Assembly: GCA_963814905.1 (NCBI GenBank)
Contig: CAWFEM010000013.1
Span: 434,001 to 498,000, forward strand
Length of the DNA stretch: 64,000 nucleotides
From: DASWJZ01 sp963814905
GTDB taxonomy: Bacteria; Pseudomonadota; Alphaproteobacteria; Rhizobiales; Afifellaceae
Direction: 5' to 3'
Below are positions 26,731-34,369 of the stretch, piece by piece. A model generated the notes under the pieces. That model worked only from the letters and a program-made list of their open reading frames with translations, was not told the origin of the DNA and made no database searches. Positions within the stretch are counted from its first letter, which is position 1; the number at the start of each line of letters is the position of its first letter. Position numbers and translations under genes: made by a program.

Positions 26731-26902
26731 CCAACCGGAATCCCGACGGCGGTGTGGAGACGGTTGCGACGCATCGGCGAAGAGTGCGCGAACAGGGTAA
26801 ACGCCGCGTAAGCGCCGGCGCCTAAATCACGCCGCAGGCGAGAAGATTCCGGTCGCGCCGCCGCCTCTTTCCAGCTCTCGCCGACGCAGTTAGGGAAGGC
26901 GC

Positions 26903-27604
26903 ATGGGGATTTTCTCACGCATCGCAGCGACGATGGCAGGCGGCGCCGGACGTGTCGGCGCCGTGATGTCGGGGCTGCGCTCGCTCCTGACCGGGCTCAC
27001 CAATCCGGAGCTGCGTCGCGAGGCCGCCTTCGCCATCGCCATGATCGCGCTTTCCGCCAAGATGGCGAAGGCCGACGGTGTCGTGCGCCGCTCGGAGGTC
27101 GACGCCTTCTGCCGCTTCTTCGCGATCCCGCCCGGCGAGGAGCGGAACGTGAGCCGCGTCTACAATCTCGCCAAGCGCGACGTCGCGGGCTTCGATTCCT
27201 ATGCGCGCGACGTGGCGCGGCTCTTCGCCGACGACCCGGCGATGCTCGAAGCCGTGCTCGACGGTCTCTTCGATATCGCCCGCGCCGACGGCGCCGTCCA
27301 CGAGCGCGAGCTCTCCTATCTCGCGGAGGTCGCGCAGATCTTCGGCTTCGACGAGCACGCGTTCGGGACGATCCGCGCGCGCCACGCGATCGGCGAGAGC
27401 GACCCTTATCTCGTGCTCGGCGCCGACCGCTCGTGGGACCGTGAAACGCTGCGCCGGCACTACCGGCGTCTGGTCACGGAGAACCATCCCGACAAATTGA
27501 TCGCGCATGGCGTGCCGCAGGAATTCGTGCGCATCGCCAACGACCGCCTCGCCGCCATCAACGCCGCGTGGGACCAGATCGAACGCCCGCGGGTCAACGC
27601 GTGA
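26903..27604 (+). CDS. DjlA-like co-chaperone (TerB plus J domain)
   Basis: A 233-residue protein with two domains. Residues about 40-150 form a TerB-like helical domain (IALSAKMAKADGVVRRSEVDAF, GLFDIARADGAVHERELSYL). A C-terminal J domain runs from about 170 (DPYLVLGADRSWDRETLRRH) and carries the HPD tripeptide in TENHPDKLIAHG that stimulates DnaK. This is the DjlA layout but without the N-terminal membrane span of the E. coli protein, so it is probably cytosolic or peripheral. Transcribed away from the dcw cluster. Its neighbour AmpD may share the transcript. Confidence 0.88.
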   Translation: MGIFSRIAATMAGGAGRVGAVMSGLRSLLTGLTNPELRREAAFAIAMIALSAKMAKADGVVRRSEVDAFCRFFAIPPGEERNVSRVYNLAKRDVAGFDSYARDVARLFADDPAMLEAVLDGLFDIARADGAVHERELSYLAEVAQIFGFDEHAFGTIRARHAIGESDPYLVLGADRSWDRETLRRHYRRLVTENHPDKLIAHGVPQEFVRIANDRLAAINAAWDQIERPRVNA

Positions 27605-27627
27605 GGGGGTCCCAAACTTCCACCTCC

Positions 27628-27757
27628 CTCATCCTGAGGTGCAACGCCGACGCAGTCGGCGTTGCCTCGAAGGGGCGAGTAGGCTTTGGAGCCGCCATCG
27701 TGCGTGCTTCGAGGCTCCCCCGGACCCGGTCCGGGATCGCACCTCAGCATGAGGGAG
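27628..27757. repeat. Rhizobiales intergenic palindromic repeat
   Basis: Starts CCTCATCCTGAGGTGC and ends GCACCTCAGCATGAGG, so the two ends form an inverted repeat. Internal sub-hairpins include AACGCCGACgcaGTCGGCGTT and CCGGACCCGGTCCGG. Elements with these ends are common in Rhizobiales genomes. It lies between two co-directional genes and leaves no room for another gene. Confidence 0.75.
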
Positions 27758-27791
27758 ATGGGTGGGCTCCATCGGCCGCGCGGTGGGGCGC

Positions 27792-28526
27792 ATGAGCGGT
27801 CTCGTCATCGAGGAGATGCCTTCCCCCAATCACGGCGAGCGCACGGACGGGCCAACCGACATCCTGCTCCTGCACTACACCGGCATGCCGGACGACGAGC
27901 AGGCGCTTTCGTGGCTTTGCGACCCGAAGAGCCAGGTCTCGTCGCACTATTTCGTGCATCAGGACGGGCGGGTGCTTTCCCTCGTGCCGGAGGAGCGGCG
28001 CGCCTGGCACGCCGGCGCGTCACGCTGGGGCACCGCGGCCGACGTCAATTCGCGCGCAATCGGGATCGAGATCGCCAATGGCGGGCACCCCGGCGGGCTG
28101 CCGGATTTTCCCGCCACGCAGATCGACGCAGTCGTTGCGCTCTGCCGCGACGTTCTGGCCCGCCATGCGATTCCGCCCAACCGCGTGCTGGCACATTCCG
28201 ATGTTTCGCCAGGACGCAAGCTCGATCCGGGCGAGCGCTTTCCCTGGGCGCGCCTTGCTAGAGACGGCGTCGGGCACTTCGTCGAGCCGGTCGCGATCGT
28301 AGACGGGCGCTTCTTCCAGCGCGGCGATACCGGACCGCCGATCGAGGCCCTCCAAGCGATGCTCGCGCTTTACGGTTATGGGATCGAGGTCAGCGGAGAA
28401 TTCGACCAGCGCACGGACGACGTCGTCGCCGCCTTCCAGCGGCACTTTCGGCAGAAACAGGTCGACGGCGTCGCCGACCGCTCCACCATCGAGACGCTGA
28501 AAGCGCTGCTTGAGGCACTGCCATGA
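27792..28526 (+). CDS. AmpD-type N-acetylmuramoyl-L-alanine amidase with peptidoglycan-binding domain
   Basis: A 244-residue amidase_2 enzyme. The zinc site is visible as HYTGM, then HYFVHQDG and later LAHSDVSPGRKLDPG, with the catalytic domain at about residues 20-160. A peptidoglycan-binding domain follows (EALQAMLALYGYGIEVSGEFDQRT). There is no signal peptide, so like AmpD it probably cleaves recycled anhydro-muropeptides in the cytoplasm. ATG 27792 (MSGLVIEEM) is preferred to an upstream in-frame GTG at 27762. Whether it controls a beta-lactamase cannot be told here. Confidence 0.92.
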   Translation: MSGLVIEEMPSPNHGERTDGPTDILLLHYTGMPDDEQALSWLCDPKSQVSSHYFVHQDGRVLSLVPEERRAWHAGASRWGTAADVNSRAIGIEIANGGHPGGLPDFPATQIDAVVALCRDVLARHAIPPNRVLAHSDVSPGRKLDPGERFPWARLARDGVGHFVEPVAIVDGRFFQRGDTGPPIEALQAMLALYGYGIEVSGEFDQRTDDVVAAFQRHFRQKQVDGVADRSTIETLKALLEALP

Positions 28527-28603
28527 CTGGCCCCTCCCTGCGGCAGGGATTAGGGTGCGCGCCATACCGGTTATCCGGTGAATGTCGGTGAAGGACGAAC
28601 CCG

Positions 28604-28702
28604 ATGCGACGGATAGCCTTGATTGCAGCGATTGTGGTGGTGAGCGGTCTCTCCTGGGCGCGGGCGGACACGCTGCCGTTGCCCGACCGCGTCATCCGGT
28701 GA
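28604..28702 (+). CDS. small exported peptide, 32 residues
   Basis: ATG 28604 has AAGGA eight bases upstream. The product starts MRRIALIAAIVVVSGLSWAR, a textbook signal peptide with likely cleavage after ARA, and leaves only DTLPLPDRVIR as mature part. It could be a real secreted peptide or the 5' remnant of an exported protein that lost its body. Codon choice resembles neighbouring genes. No homologue recognised. Confidence 0.4.
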   Translation: MRRIALIAAIVVVSGLSWARADTLPLPDRVIR

Positions 28703-28756
28703 CAGGCGCACTCGGAGCCGCCTTTCGCGAGGCGGTTCTTGACGAGCCGGAAGAGT

Positions 28757-29222
28757 GAAAGCGCCAGCCGGCCTGTAAGCCGGGTTCTGTAAGGCCGCTG
28801 ACCGAGGCCAACGGCGCGACGGCCATTCATCTGGAGCGCCGGTTACCCGACGCTTCACGCGACCGACCCGGATAGCTCGCCTGGACCAGGCTGGGCCTTT
28901 CCGAAGAAAGACCCGCGCTATCCCTTCTTGGTCTTGCTCCCGGTGGGGTTTACCGTGCCGTCCCCGTTGCCGGGTCCGCGGTGGGCTCTTACCCCACCCT
29001 TTCACCCTTCCCCGCCTTCACGCCTTCGGCAAATGTCGCGCGAGGCGGCCCTTTAGGGGCCTTCCCGCGATAGCCTCCGAAGATCAGGAAGGCGGGCGGT
29101 TTGCTTTCTGTGGCACTTTCCCTGGGGTCACCCCCGCCGGGCGTTACCCGGCACCGTTCGTCCATGGAGCCCGGACTTTCCTCCCCGCTTGCGCGAGGCG
29201 GCCGTCCGGCCGGCTGGCGGGA
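28757..29222 (-). ncRNA. rnpB: RNase P RNA (class A)
   Basis: Catalytic RNA that matures tRNA 5' ends. On the minus strand the 5' region reads CGCCAGCCGGCC and pairs perfectly with GGCCGGCTGGCG at the 3' end, forming helix P1. Conserved pieces are GAGGAAAGTCCGGGCTCCAT (29189-29161 region), the AAGTGCCACAGAAA core and the 3' segment ACAGAACCCGGCTTA. About 465 nt long, with ends set by P1 and therefore approximate. No T-rich terminator is obvious just downstream. Confidence 0.93.
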
Positions 29223-29284
29223 GAGACGTGGCACCGAAGCCGTTGAAAATCAACCAACGGCGCGCAACTCGGTATTTGCTGTTT

Positions 29285-29333
29285 GAGCATGATCTTGTCC
29301 GAAAACCGGTCCCCACTTTTCGGGATCATGCTC
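29285..29333. repeat. 49-bp Rhizobiales palindrome with 10-bp terminal inverted repeats
   Basis: Bounded by GAGCATGATC and GATCATGCTC, a perfect inverted repeat, with core TCCGAAAACCGGTCCCCACT. It is the best-preserved copy of the element duplicated at 5211-5309. It lies between the rnpB upstream region and the 3' end of the FAD reductase gene. Confidence 0.8.
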
Positions 29334-30111
29334 AGCCGCCGTACCTCTCGATGCGGATCGCGGCGCGGGGGATGCCGGCGGCGAGCGCGGCCTGCGCGCC
29401 TGCCTCCGCAAAGCGGTTCGAGCCGCAGACGTAGACGATCTTCGGCGGCTCGGGCAGGCGCGCGAGAAGCTCGTCGATCATCGGCGGGTCGAGCCGGCGC
29501 GTGTAGTGGCCGGGACGCGGCGTCGCCTCGCGCGTAACCGCGAAGGCTGCGTCGAAGCCGTCGCGCCGCGCCGCGAGCGCCAGGATCTCGTCGCGATAAA
29601 GAAGGTCGGCCCAGGAGCGCGCCGAAAGAAGGAGAAGCATCGGCGCGCGGGAGCCGATCTCCGCCCGATGGCGGATCATCGCCATCAGCGGTACCAGGCC
29701 GGAGCCGCCGCCGAGCAGAAGGATCGGCCCCCCGTCCCGCGCTTCCCAGATGAAGCGGCCGCCGATCGGCCCGCGTATCTCGACAACGTCGCCGACCCGC
29801 GCGATCTCGTGGAAATAGTCGGAAACCTCACCCTCGTGCATCCGCTCGATCGCGAGCTCAAAGGCGTCCTCTTTCGCGTGCGAAGAGGCAATCGAGTAGG
29901 AGCGCTGCGCCTGATAGCCGTCCTCCGCGGTGAGGCGCACGTCGACGTGTTGGCCGGCGCGCCACGTGAACGGCCGCGACGGGGTCAGCATGAAGCTCAC
30001 GATTGTCGGCGTCCGCGGCACGATGGCTGAGATCGTCGCGTCTTGCCAAAGGAGCTTCCGGTTCGCTGCCTCAGTCGCCGGTGAAACGCTGCTCACGCCA
30101 GGGATCGCCAT
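29332..30111 (-). CDS. FAD/NAD(P)-dependent ferredoxin-reductase-like oxidoreductase
   Basis: A 259-residue FNR-fold enzyme. FAD binding is shown by QRSYSIAS (the RxYS motif) near residue 70 and by GPIGGRFIW. The NAD(P) domain has ILLLGGGSGLVPLMAMIRHR and the C-terminal VYVCGSNRFAE. It lacks a 2Fe-2S domain. The start overlaps the upstream molybdoenzyme gene by about 41 bp; a GTG at 30096 is an alternative. The pair suggests the reductase passes NAD(P)H electrons to, or receives them from, the sulfite-oxidase-like partner. The true substrate is unknown. Confidence 0.88.
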   Translation of the reverse strand: MAIPGVSSVSPATEAANRKLLWQDATISAIVPRTPTIVSFMLTPSRPFTWRAGQHVDVRLTAEDGYQAQRSYSIASSHAKEDAFELAIERMHEGEVSDYFHEIARVGDVVEIRGPIGGRFIWEARDGGPILLLGGGSGLVPLMAMIRHRAEIGSRAPMLLLLSARSWADLLYRDEILALAARRDGFDAAFAVTREATPRPGHYTRRLDPPMIDELLARLPEPPKIVYVCGSNRFAEAGAQAALAAGIPRAAIRIERYGG

Positions 30112-30676
30112 AGATGTGATAGCCGCGAAGCTCCCAGAAGCCGGGCTCGTCGCGCTCGGTGAATTGCAGGCCGTTTATCCACTTCGCCGACTTCCATAGA
30201 TAGAGGTGCGGGACGAGGAGCCGCGCCGGGCCGCCGTGATCCGGTTCGATCGGCTTGCCGTCGTATTTGAGCGCGACCATCGCCTTGCCGCTCACGAGGT
30301 CCGCGACGGGCACGTTTGTGGTGTAGTCGTCGGAGGAATGCGCGAGCATGAAGTCGGTCGGCGGCGTCAGGTCGGCGGCGGCGAGAACGTCGTCGATCAG
30401 CACGCCTTCCCAAAGCGTGTCGAGCTTCGACCATTTGGTGACGCAGTGGATGTCGCGCGTCCATGCGGTCTGCGGCAGCGCGTTGAACTCCGCCCAGTTC
30501 CACTTCGCGACCGGCCGCGGCCCGACCTTGAGCGCGAACGTCCAGTCGGCCGTCGCGACATGCGGCGTCGGACCGAAGGAAAGTACCGGAAAATCCAGCG
30601 CCAGGTACTGACCCGGCGGCATGCGGTGGGCGATTTGCCGGTTCTCGGCCCGACCGGTGAAGCCACGCGTCGGCAT
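30071..30676 (-). CDS. sulfite-oxidase-like molybdopterin enzyme
   Basis: A 201-residue protein of the sulfite oxidase/YedY molybdopterin fold. The molybdenum-ligand cysteine lies in DIHCVTKWSKLD near residue 98, and the pocket motifs HSSDDYTTNVP, DHGGPARLLVPHLYLWKSAK and WINGL are all present. There is no twin-arginine or other signal peptide, so it is probably cytoplasmic, unlike MsrP/YedY. It is coupled to the FAD reductase downstream, an arrangement seen in many actinobacteria and alphaproteobacteria. Substrate not determinable from sequence. Confidence 0.9.
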   Translation of the reverse strand: MPTRGFTGRAENRQIAHRMPPGQYLALDFPVLSFGPTPHVATADWTFALKVGPRPVAKWNWAEFNALPQTAWTRDIHCVTKWSKLDTLWEGVLIDDVLAAADLTPPTDFMLAHSSDDYTTNVPVADLVSGKAMVALKYDGKPIEPDHGGPARLLVPHLYLWKSAKWINGLQFTERDEPGFWELRGYHIYGDPWREQRFTGD

Positions 30677-30817
30677 GCGGTTTCGTCCTCCAGACTAAAC
30701 GGCCCGAGCGCGCGGAGCCAAAGGACCGCATGCGGGGGCCGCAAGCAAATACACGGGCCGCATTCTTCGGTCCAGTTCGCCGCCCGGTCCAGTTCGCCGC
30801 GCGCGTCGCGCGGCGGC

Positions 30818-31627
30818 TCAGCCCGTCACTTCGTCGGTGAACACCTTGAAGCCGGCAAGCGTCGTGGGGCCGAAGCTCGTGGAGAGGGCGACGTCGGTCG
30901 CATCGCGCCCGCGCGCCATCAGGATGCGGCCGATGCGTGGCGTGTTGTTGCGCGCATCGAAGGTGTACCAGCGGCCGTCGAGGAAGGCCTCGAACCAGGC
31001 GGAGAAATCCATCGGGTTCGGGTCGGGCGGCACGCCGATATCGCCGAGATAGCCGGTGCAGTAGCGCGCCGGGATGTTCATGCAGCGGCAGAAGGTGACG
31101 GCGAGGTGGGCGTAGTCGCGGCATACCCCGACCTGCTCATGGTTCGCGCCCCAGGCCGTGCGCTGCGGATTGGCTTTCATGTAATCGAAGGCGATGCGGT
31201 CTTTGGCGTAGTCGCAGATCGCCTGCACGCGCGCCCAGCCCGTCGGCGTGGCGCCGAACAGGGACCAGGCGATATCGGAGAGCGCGTCGGTCTCGCAATA
31301 GCGGCTGCCGAGGAGGAAGACGAGCACGTCCTGCGGCAGTTGCTCGACGGGTATCTGCTTCGCCTCCGGCGCGACGAGGTCCGGCAGCCCGGTATCGCCG
31401 ATCTGGAAATCGGCGGAGATCTTCAATCGCCCGGCCGGCGCGACGATGCGCGTGCAGATGTTGCCGAAGCCGTCCTCGTAGTTGCTCGACGGGATTGCCG
31501 GATCGAACTTGATCCGGTGCGGCGTCGAAAGATCGGGAAGCCGCGAGGGATGCACCGAAAGCACTAGCAGCATCGGCGTCGGCTGCGGACAGTCGTATTC
31601 GATCTCGTAGCCGGCGCGGATCTGCAT
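30818..31627 (-). CDS. transglutaminase-like cysteine peptidase family protein
   Basis: A 269-residue protein. The transglutaminase-core triad is in GVCRDYAHLAVTFCRCMNIPAR (Cys), AWFEAFLDGRWYTFDARNNTPRIG (His position replaced by Phe/Trp context) and the Asp of FDAR. It should be checked that the usual His of HAWxE is missing here, since the sequence reads SAWFEAF. The enzyme could therefore be non-catalytic or use another residue. ATG 31627 is preceded by GAGAGG; an upstream TTG at 31639 would overlap the preceding gene's stop. Paired with a second transglutaminase-like gene upstream. Confidence 0.85.
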   Translation of the reverse strand: MQIRAGYEIEYDCPQPTPMLLVLSVHPSRLPDLSTPHRIKFDPAIPSSNYEDGFGNICTRIVAPAGRLKISADFQIGDTGLPDLVAPEAKQIPVEQLPQDVLVFLLGSRYCETDALSDIAWSLFGATPTGWARVQAICDYAKDRIAFDYMKANPQRTAWGANHEQVGVCRDYAHLAVTFCRCMNIPARYCTGYLGDIGVPPDPNPMDFSAWFEAFLDGRWYTFDARNNTPRIGRILMARGRDATDVALSTSFGPTTLAGFKVFTDEVTG

Positions 31628-31635
31628 GGTCCCTC

Positions 31636-32547
31636 TCAAGCGCGAAGGCTGACGGAAGGTTCCATCGCGGCGGAATCCTCCCGTACCACCTTCACCATGA
31701 CCTCCATCCCGAGATCGTCCGACGCAGCGCCCACATAGGAGCCGTAGAGCGGCAGCGCCTCGCTCGGCTCGCGCGCCACCGCGATACGGATCAGCCCGTC
31801 ATTGCCGAGTATGGCATTGGTGGGGTCGATGTCGATCCACCCGGCGCCGGGAAGATAGACCTCGACCCAGGCATGGGTGGAGCCGCCGCCGTGAATCTCG
31901 CCGCGGTCGCGCGCCGGAACATAGAGATAGCCGGAGACGAAGCGCGCCGGCAGGCCGAGCACGCGCAGCGCCTCGATCATCAGCTCGGTGAAGTCGCGGC
32001 AGGTGCCGGACCCACGCGAGAGCGTCTCGGCCGGGCTCTGGATGCCCTTCTCGTGACGGCGTACATAGGTAAGGCCGCGATGGATACCGTCGATCATGCC
32101 GGTCAGAAGCTCAAGCGTCGGCGTCGGCTCGCCGTCGCGCAGGAAGCTCCGCGCCCAGGCGTCGAGCACGCCATCCGGGTCGAAGTGACGCGGCGTCATG
32201 TAGGGGCGAAGGTCGGAAAGCTCGTCCTCGTCAAAGGCGACGGGAAACTCCACCGCGCGATCGTCGATGTCGAGGCCCTTCGGGTGCGAGCGCCAGAGCT
32301 CCACGCGGATGTTCGATTCAAAGACCAGCGTGTCGGCGTGGCCGGAAAAGCGCGCGACGCCGACGCGGTTGCCGAGCGCATCGTCGGAGAAGCGCAGGCT
32401 CGCCGGCTCCGGCGTGATCTTCAGCGTCGCGGAGAGCAGCCGCTGGTCATGCCCCTCGCGCGGCGAGAACATCATGCGATGCTCCCCGAACGCGACCGGC
32501 CGGCGGTAGCGGTAGGTGGTGAGGTGGCGGACGCTGAATATCGGCAT
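31636..32547 (-). CDS. transglutaminase-like protein with N-terminal Bact_transglu_N domain
   Basis: A 303-residue protein with an N-terminal beta domain (FSVRHLTTYRYRRPVAFGEH) followed by the transglutaminase core: Cys in GSGTCRDFTELMIEALRVLG near residue 180, His in STHAWVEVYLPGAGWIDIDP and Asp in DIDPTNA, so the catalytic triad is complete. Such cytoplasmic proteins of unknown substrate often occur in pairs. The stop is nine bases before the next gene's ATG, suggesting co-translation. Confidence 0.9.
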   Translation of the reverse strand: MPIFSVRHLTTYRYRRPVAFGEHRMMFSPREGHDQRLLSATLKITPEPASLRFSDDALGNRVGVARFSGHADTLVFESNIRVELWRSHPKGLDIDDRAVEFPVAFDEDELSDLRPYMTPRHFDPDGVLDAWARSFLRDGEPTPTLELLTGMIDGIHRGLTYVRRHEKGIQSPAETLSRGSGTCRDFTELMIEALRVLGLPARFVSGYLYVPARDRGEIHGGGSTHAWVEVYLPGAGWIDIDPTNAILGNDGLIRIAVAREPSEALPLYGSYVGAASDDLGMEVMVKVVREDSAAMEPSVSLRA

Positions 32548-32745
32548 GTCTCAAGCTTCTCGGCCGGCGCGGCTTCCTGCGTGAGCGCCGGCAATGTCGG
32601 GTATTTAAAGCGGATTCGGCCCATCCCCTAGCGCAGCAAGAACCGAGCCAGAGGCGCGGTCAGGTGGGACGGGCGGGTCGGGGGCGCAAGGGGGCAGGAA
32701 AAACCCGCAGCCGAAGCGGCCCTGAAGCGCGCTCAGGGGCGCTCG

Positions 32746-32771
32746 ACCTTCTCCCAAGCTTGGGAGAAGGT
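32746..32771. repeat. perfect 26-bp palindrome downstream of the TPR gene
   Basis: ACCTTCTCCCAAG followed by its exact reverse complement. It can form a 13-bp hairpin in RNA from either strand and lies 17 bases after the TPR gene stop. There is no T tract, so it is terminator-like at best. The arm sequence resembles the palindromic elements at 13737 and 37213. Confidence 0.6.
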
Positions 32772-32788
32772 CCGGCTGTTGCGGTCGC

Positions 32789-33389
32789 CTAGTTCGCGGC
32801 GGCGATCACTTCGGCGAGGTCGGTGTAGTATTCGCAGGTCGTGCCGCAGAGCGAGGCGATCTGGGTGAGTTGCTCCTCGGCGAGATCGAGGCGGCCCTTG
32901 ATGACGTAGGCTTCGCCCAGATACTCGCGCACCTGCGGGTAAGCCGGGTCGACGGCGACGGATTGCAGGTAGTAGCCGATGCCTTCGTCGGTCCGCCCGA
33001 GCTTCCGCGTGGCATAGCCGCGATAGTTGAGCGCCACCGCCGTATTCGGGTTCTGAAGGAGGTCAAGCACGTCGAGCGCTTCCTGGAAGCGCTCCTTCTT
33101 CGCCAGCGCGAAGGCGTAGTTGGTCAGGTCCTGGTCCGGCAGGATGCCCGACTGGGCGCGCACGCAGATGTGCTTCTTCGGGTCGGGGACGTAGCCCTCG
33201 CGGCAGTGGAGATCGTCGACCCCCGTATTGCCGCCGGACCCGCAGCCGCCGCCGCCGATTGCGGCTCCCGCCGGAGCTCCCTCCGCCGCCACCTCCCGCG
33301 GCAAATGCGGGGGCGATGGCGATGCTTGCCATGAACAATCCCGCAAAGACGGCGGCGACGCCGCTTTTCTTCCGCAACAGATCGCGCAT
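32789..33389 (-). pseudogene. exported TPR protein, frame broken after the signal peptide
   Basis: From ATG 33389 the frame encodes a clear signal peptide (SGVAAVFAGLFMASIAIAPA, cleavage after AFA) and a glycine/serine stretch. The body of the protein lies in another frame: GCGSGGNTGVDDLHCREGYV, PDPKKHICVRAQSGILPDQD, then two TPR units (ALNYRGYATRKLGRTDEGIG, REYLGEAYVIKGRLDLAEEQ) and the end CEYYTDLAEVIAAAN. Deleting one base in 33245-33275, a GC-rich run, joins the two halves into about 200 residues, a layout known from other Rhizobiales TPR proteins. Either an assembly error or recent loss. The two Cys pairs in the body suggest a periplasmic location. Confidence 0.75.
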
Positions 33390-33579
33390 CGGTGATTCTC
33401 CTCAATCGCGACGCTGCTGCGCCGCGCGGAGGACGCTACGCCCGGCCGGATCGCGGGCCCGCATCAATCCCTGTCAAAGTGTCTGGAGGCGGGCGTGATG
33501 CGAAGTGAAACCGGCGCAAGGAGTGCGCCTGCGGGAATGCCGGCGCGCCGATACCTCCGCCGCGGGCGCCGGCCGGCGC

Positions 33580-34032
33580 CTATTCCGCCTTCTCAAACTC
33601 CAGCGCGGCGGAGTTCATGCAATAGCGTTTTCCCGTCGGCGGCGGGCCGTCGGGGAAGACGTGGCCGAGATGGCTGTCACAGCGGGCGCAGCGGATCTCC
33701 GTCCTGACCATGCCGTATGAACTGTCGACGATCTCGCGGATGTGGTCGTTGTCGAACGGTTGATAGAAGCTCGGCCAGCCGGTGCCGGACTCGAACTTCT
33801 CGCCGGAGCGGAAAAGCGGTAGGCCGCAGAGGCGGCAGACGTAGTTGCCCTTCTCCTTGTTATCGAGCAGCACGCCGCAGAACGGCGTCTCCGTGCCGTG
33901 GTCGAGAAGGATGTGGCGCTCCTCCGGCGTGAGCTTTTCAGCCAGCCGCTCGATCTCGGCGGCCGGAAGCGGGCCGAGATCGTAGCCGGAAGCGGATTTC
34001 TTCACGTTCGAGTTCGCGGCTGTCTGGGACAT
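33580..34032 (-). CDS. msrB: peptide-methionine (R)-S-oxide reductase MsrB
   Basis: Repairs the R epimer of oxidised methionine. From ATG 34032 (MSQTAANSNVKKSASGYDLG) it is 150 residues. The zinc cysteines are in CRLCGLPLF and CARCDSHLGHVF, and the catalytic cysteine is in RYCMNSAAL near the C-terminus. The motif GTGWPSFYQP is intact. The protein lacks a signal peptide and is probably cytosolic. An in-frame ATG further upstream at 34095 exists, but the family start fits better at 34032. Confidence 0.95.
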   Translation of the reverse strand: MSQTAANSNVKKSASGYDLGPLPAAEIERLAEKLTPEERHILLDHGTETPFCGVLLDNKEKGNYVCRLCGLPLFRSGEKFESGTGWPSFYQPFDNDHIREIVDSSYGMVRTEIRCARCDSHLGHVFPDGPPPTGKRYCMNSAALEFEKAE

Positions 34033-34189
34033 GACGGCTCCGGGACAAGGCATAAGGTCCATGTACATATAGGACGAGCGGCGCATCCCAGCCATGCGCT
34101 CGGGCCGATGTGCCCGTCCTTAGCCGAGGAACTTCCGCCGAGGCGGCTCGTTTCCCCGCTGATCGCGAACTTTCGACGGGAAACAACTT

Positions 34190-34345
34190 ATGAATAACAA
34201 CGGTCTCGCCATGATCGTCGGCGGCCTCGTCGTCGCCGTGGGGCTGCTTTTCTACTTCGGCACCGACATTTTCCGCAGCGGCGGCGGAGGCGGAAAAGAC
34301 ATCAACGTCAAGATCGAGGCGCCCGCGCCACCTTCGTCGAACTGA
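34190..34345 (+). CDS. small single-span membrane protein, 51 residues
   Basis: Starts at ATG 34190 with GACGGGA upstream. The sequence begins MNNNGLAMIVGGLVVAVGLL, a single membrane helix followed by FYFGTDIFRS, a glycine run and a short charged tail (KDINVKIEAPAPPSSN). Small proteins of this design (short N-terminus, one span, tail with DINVKIE) are common in alphaproteobacteria. Function unknown. It is the only rightward gene between msrB and the DMT transporter. Confidence 0.7.
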   Translation: MNNNGLAMIVGGLVVAVGLLFYFGTDIFRSGGGGGKDINVKIEAPAPPSSN

Positions 34346-34369
34346 GGAACGCCCGTCCCCTCCCGGTAA

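Larger units (their letters stand above)
26537..26902. promoter_or_regulatory. intergenic region between mraZ and the divergent DjlA-like gene
   Basis: This 366-bp gap separates the leftward dcw operon from a rightward gene. Its left half has no gene and would be the mraZ leader, about 150 bases. The central part holds the mraZ promoter and MraZ-type repeats. The right 170 bases should carry the promoter of the DjlA-like gene, but I see no clear -10/-35 pair there. Confidence 0.6.

Noticed and set aside
30093..31124. A 343-codon leftward frame across the sulfite-oxidase-like and transglutaminase genes
   Set aside because: It runs over two real genes in an alternative frame and has the arginine-rich composition of a shadow.
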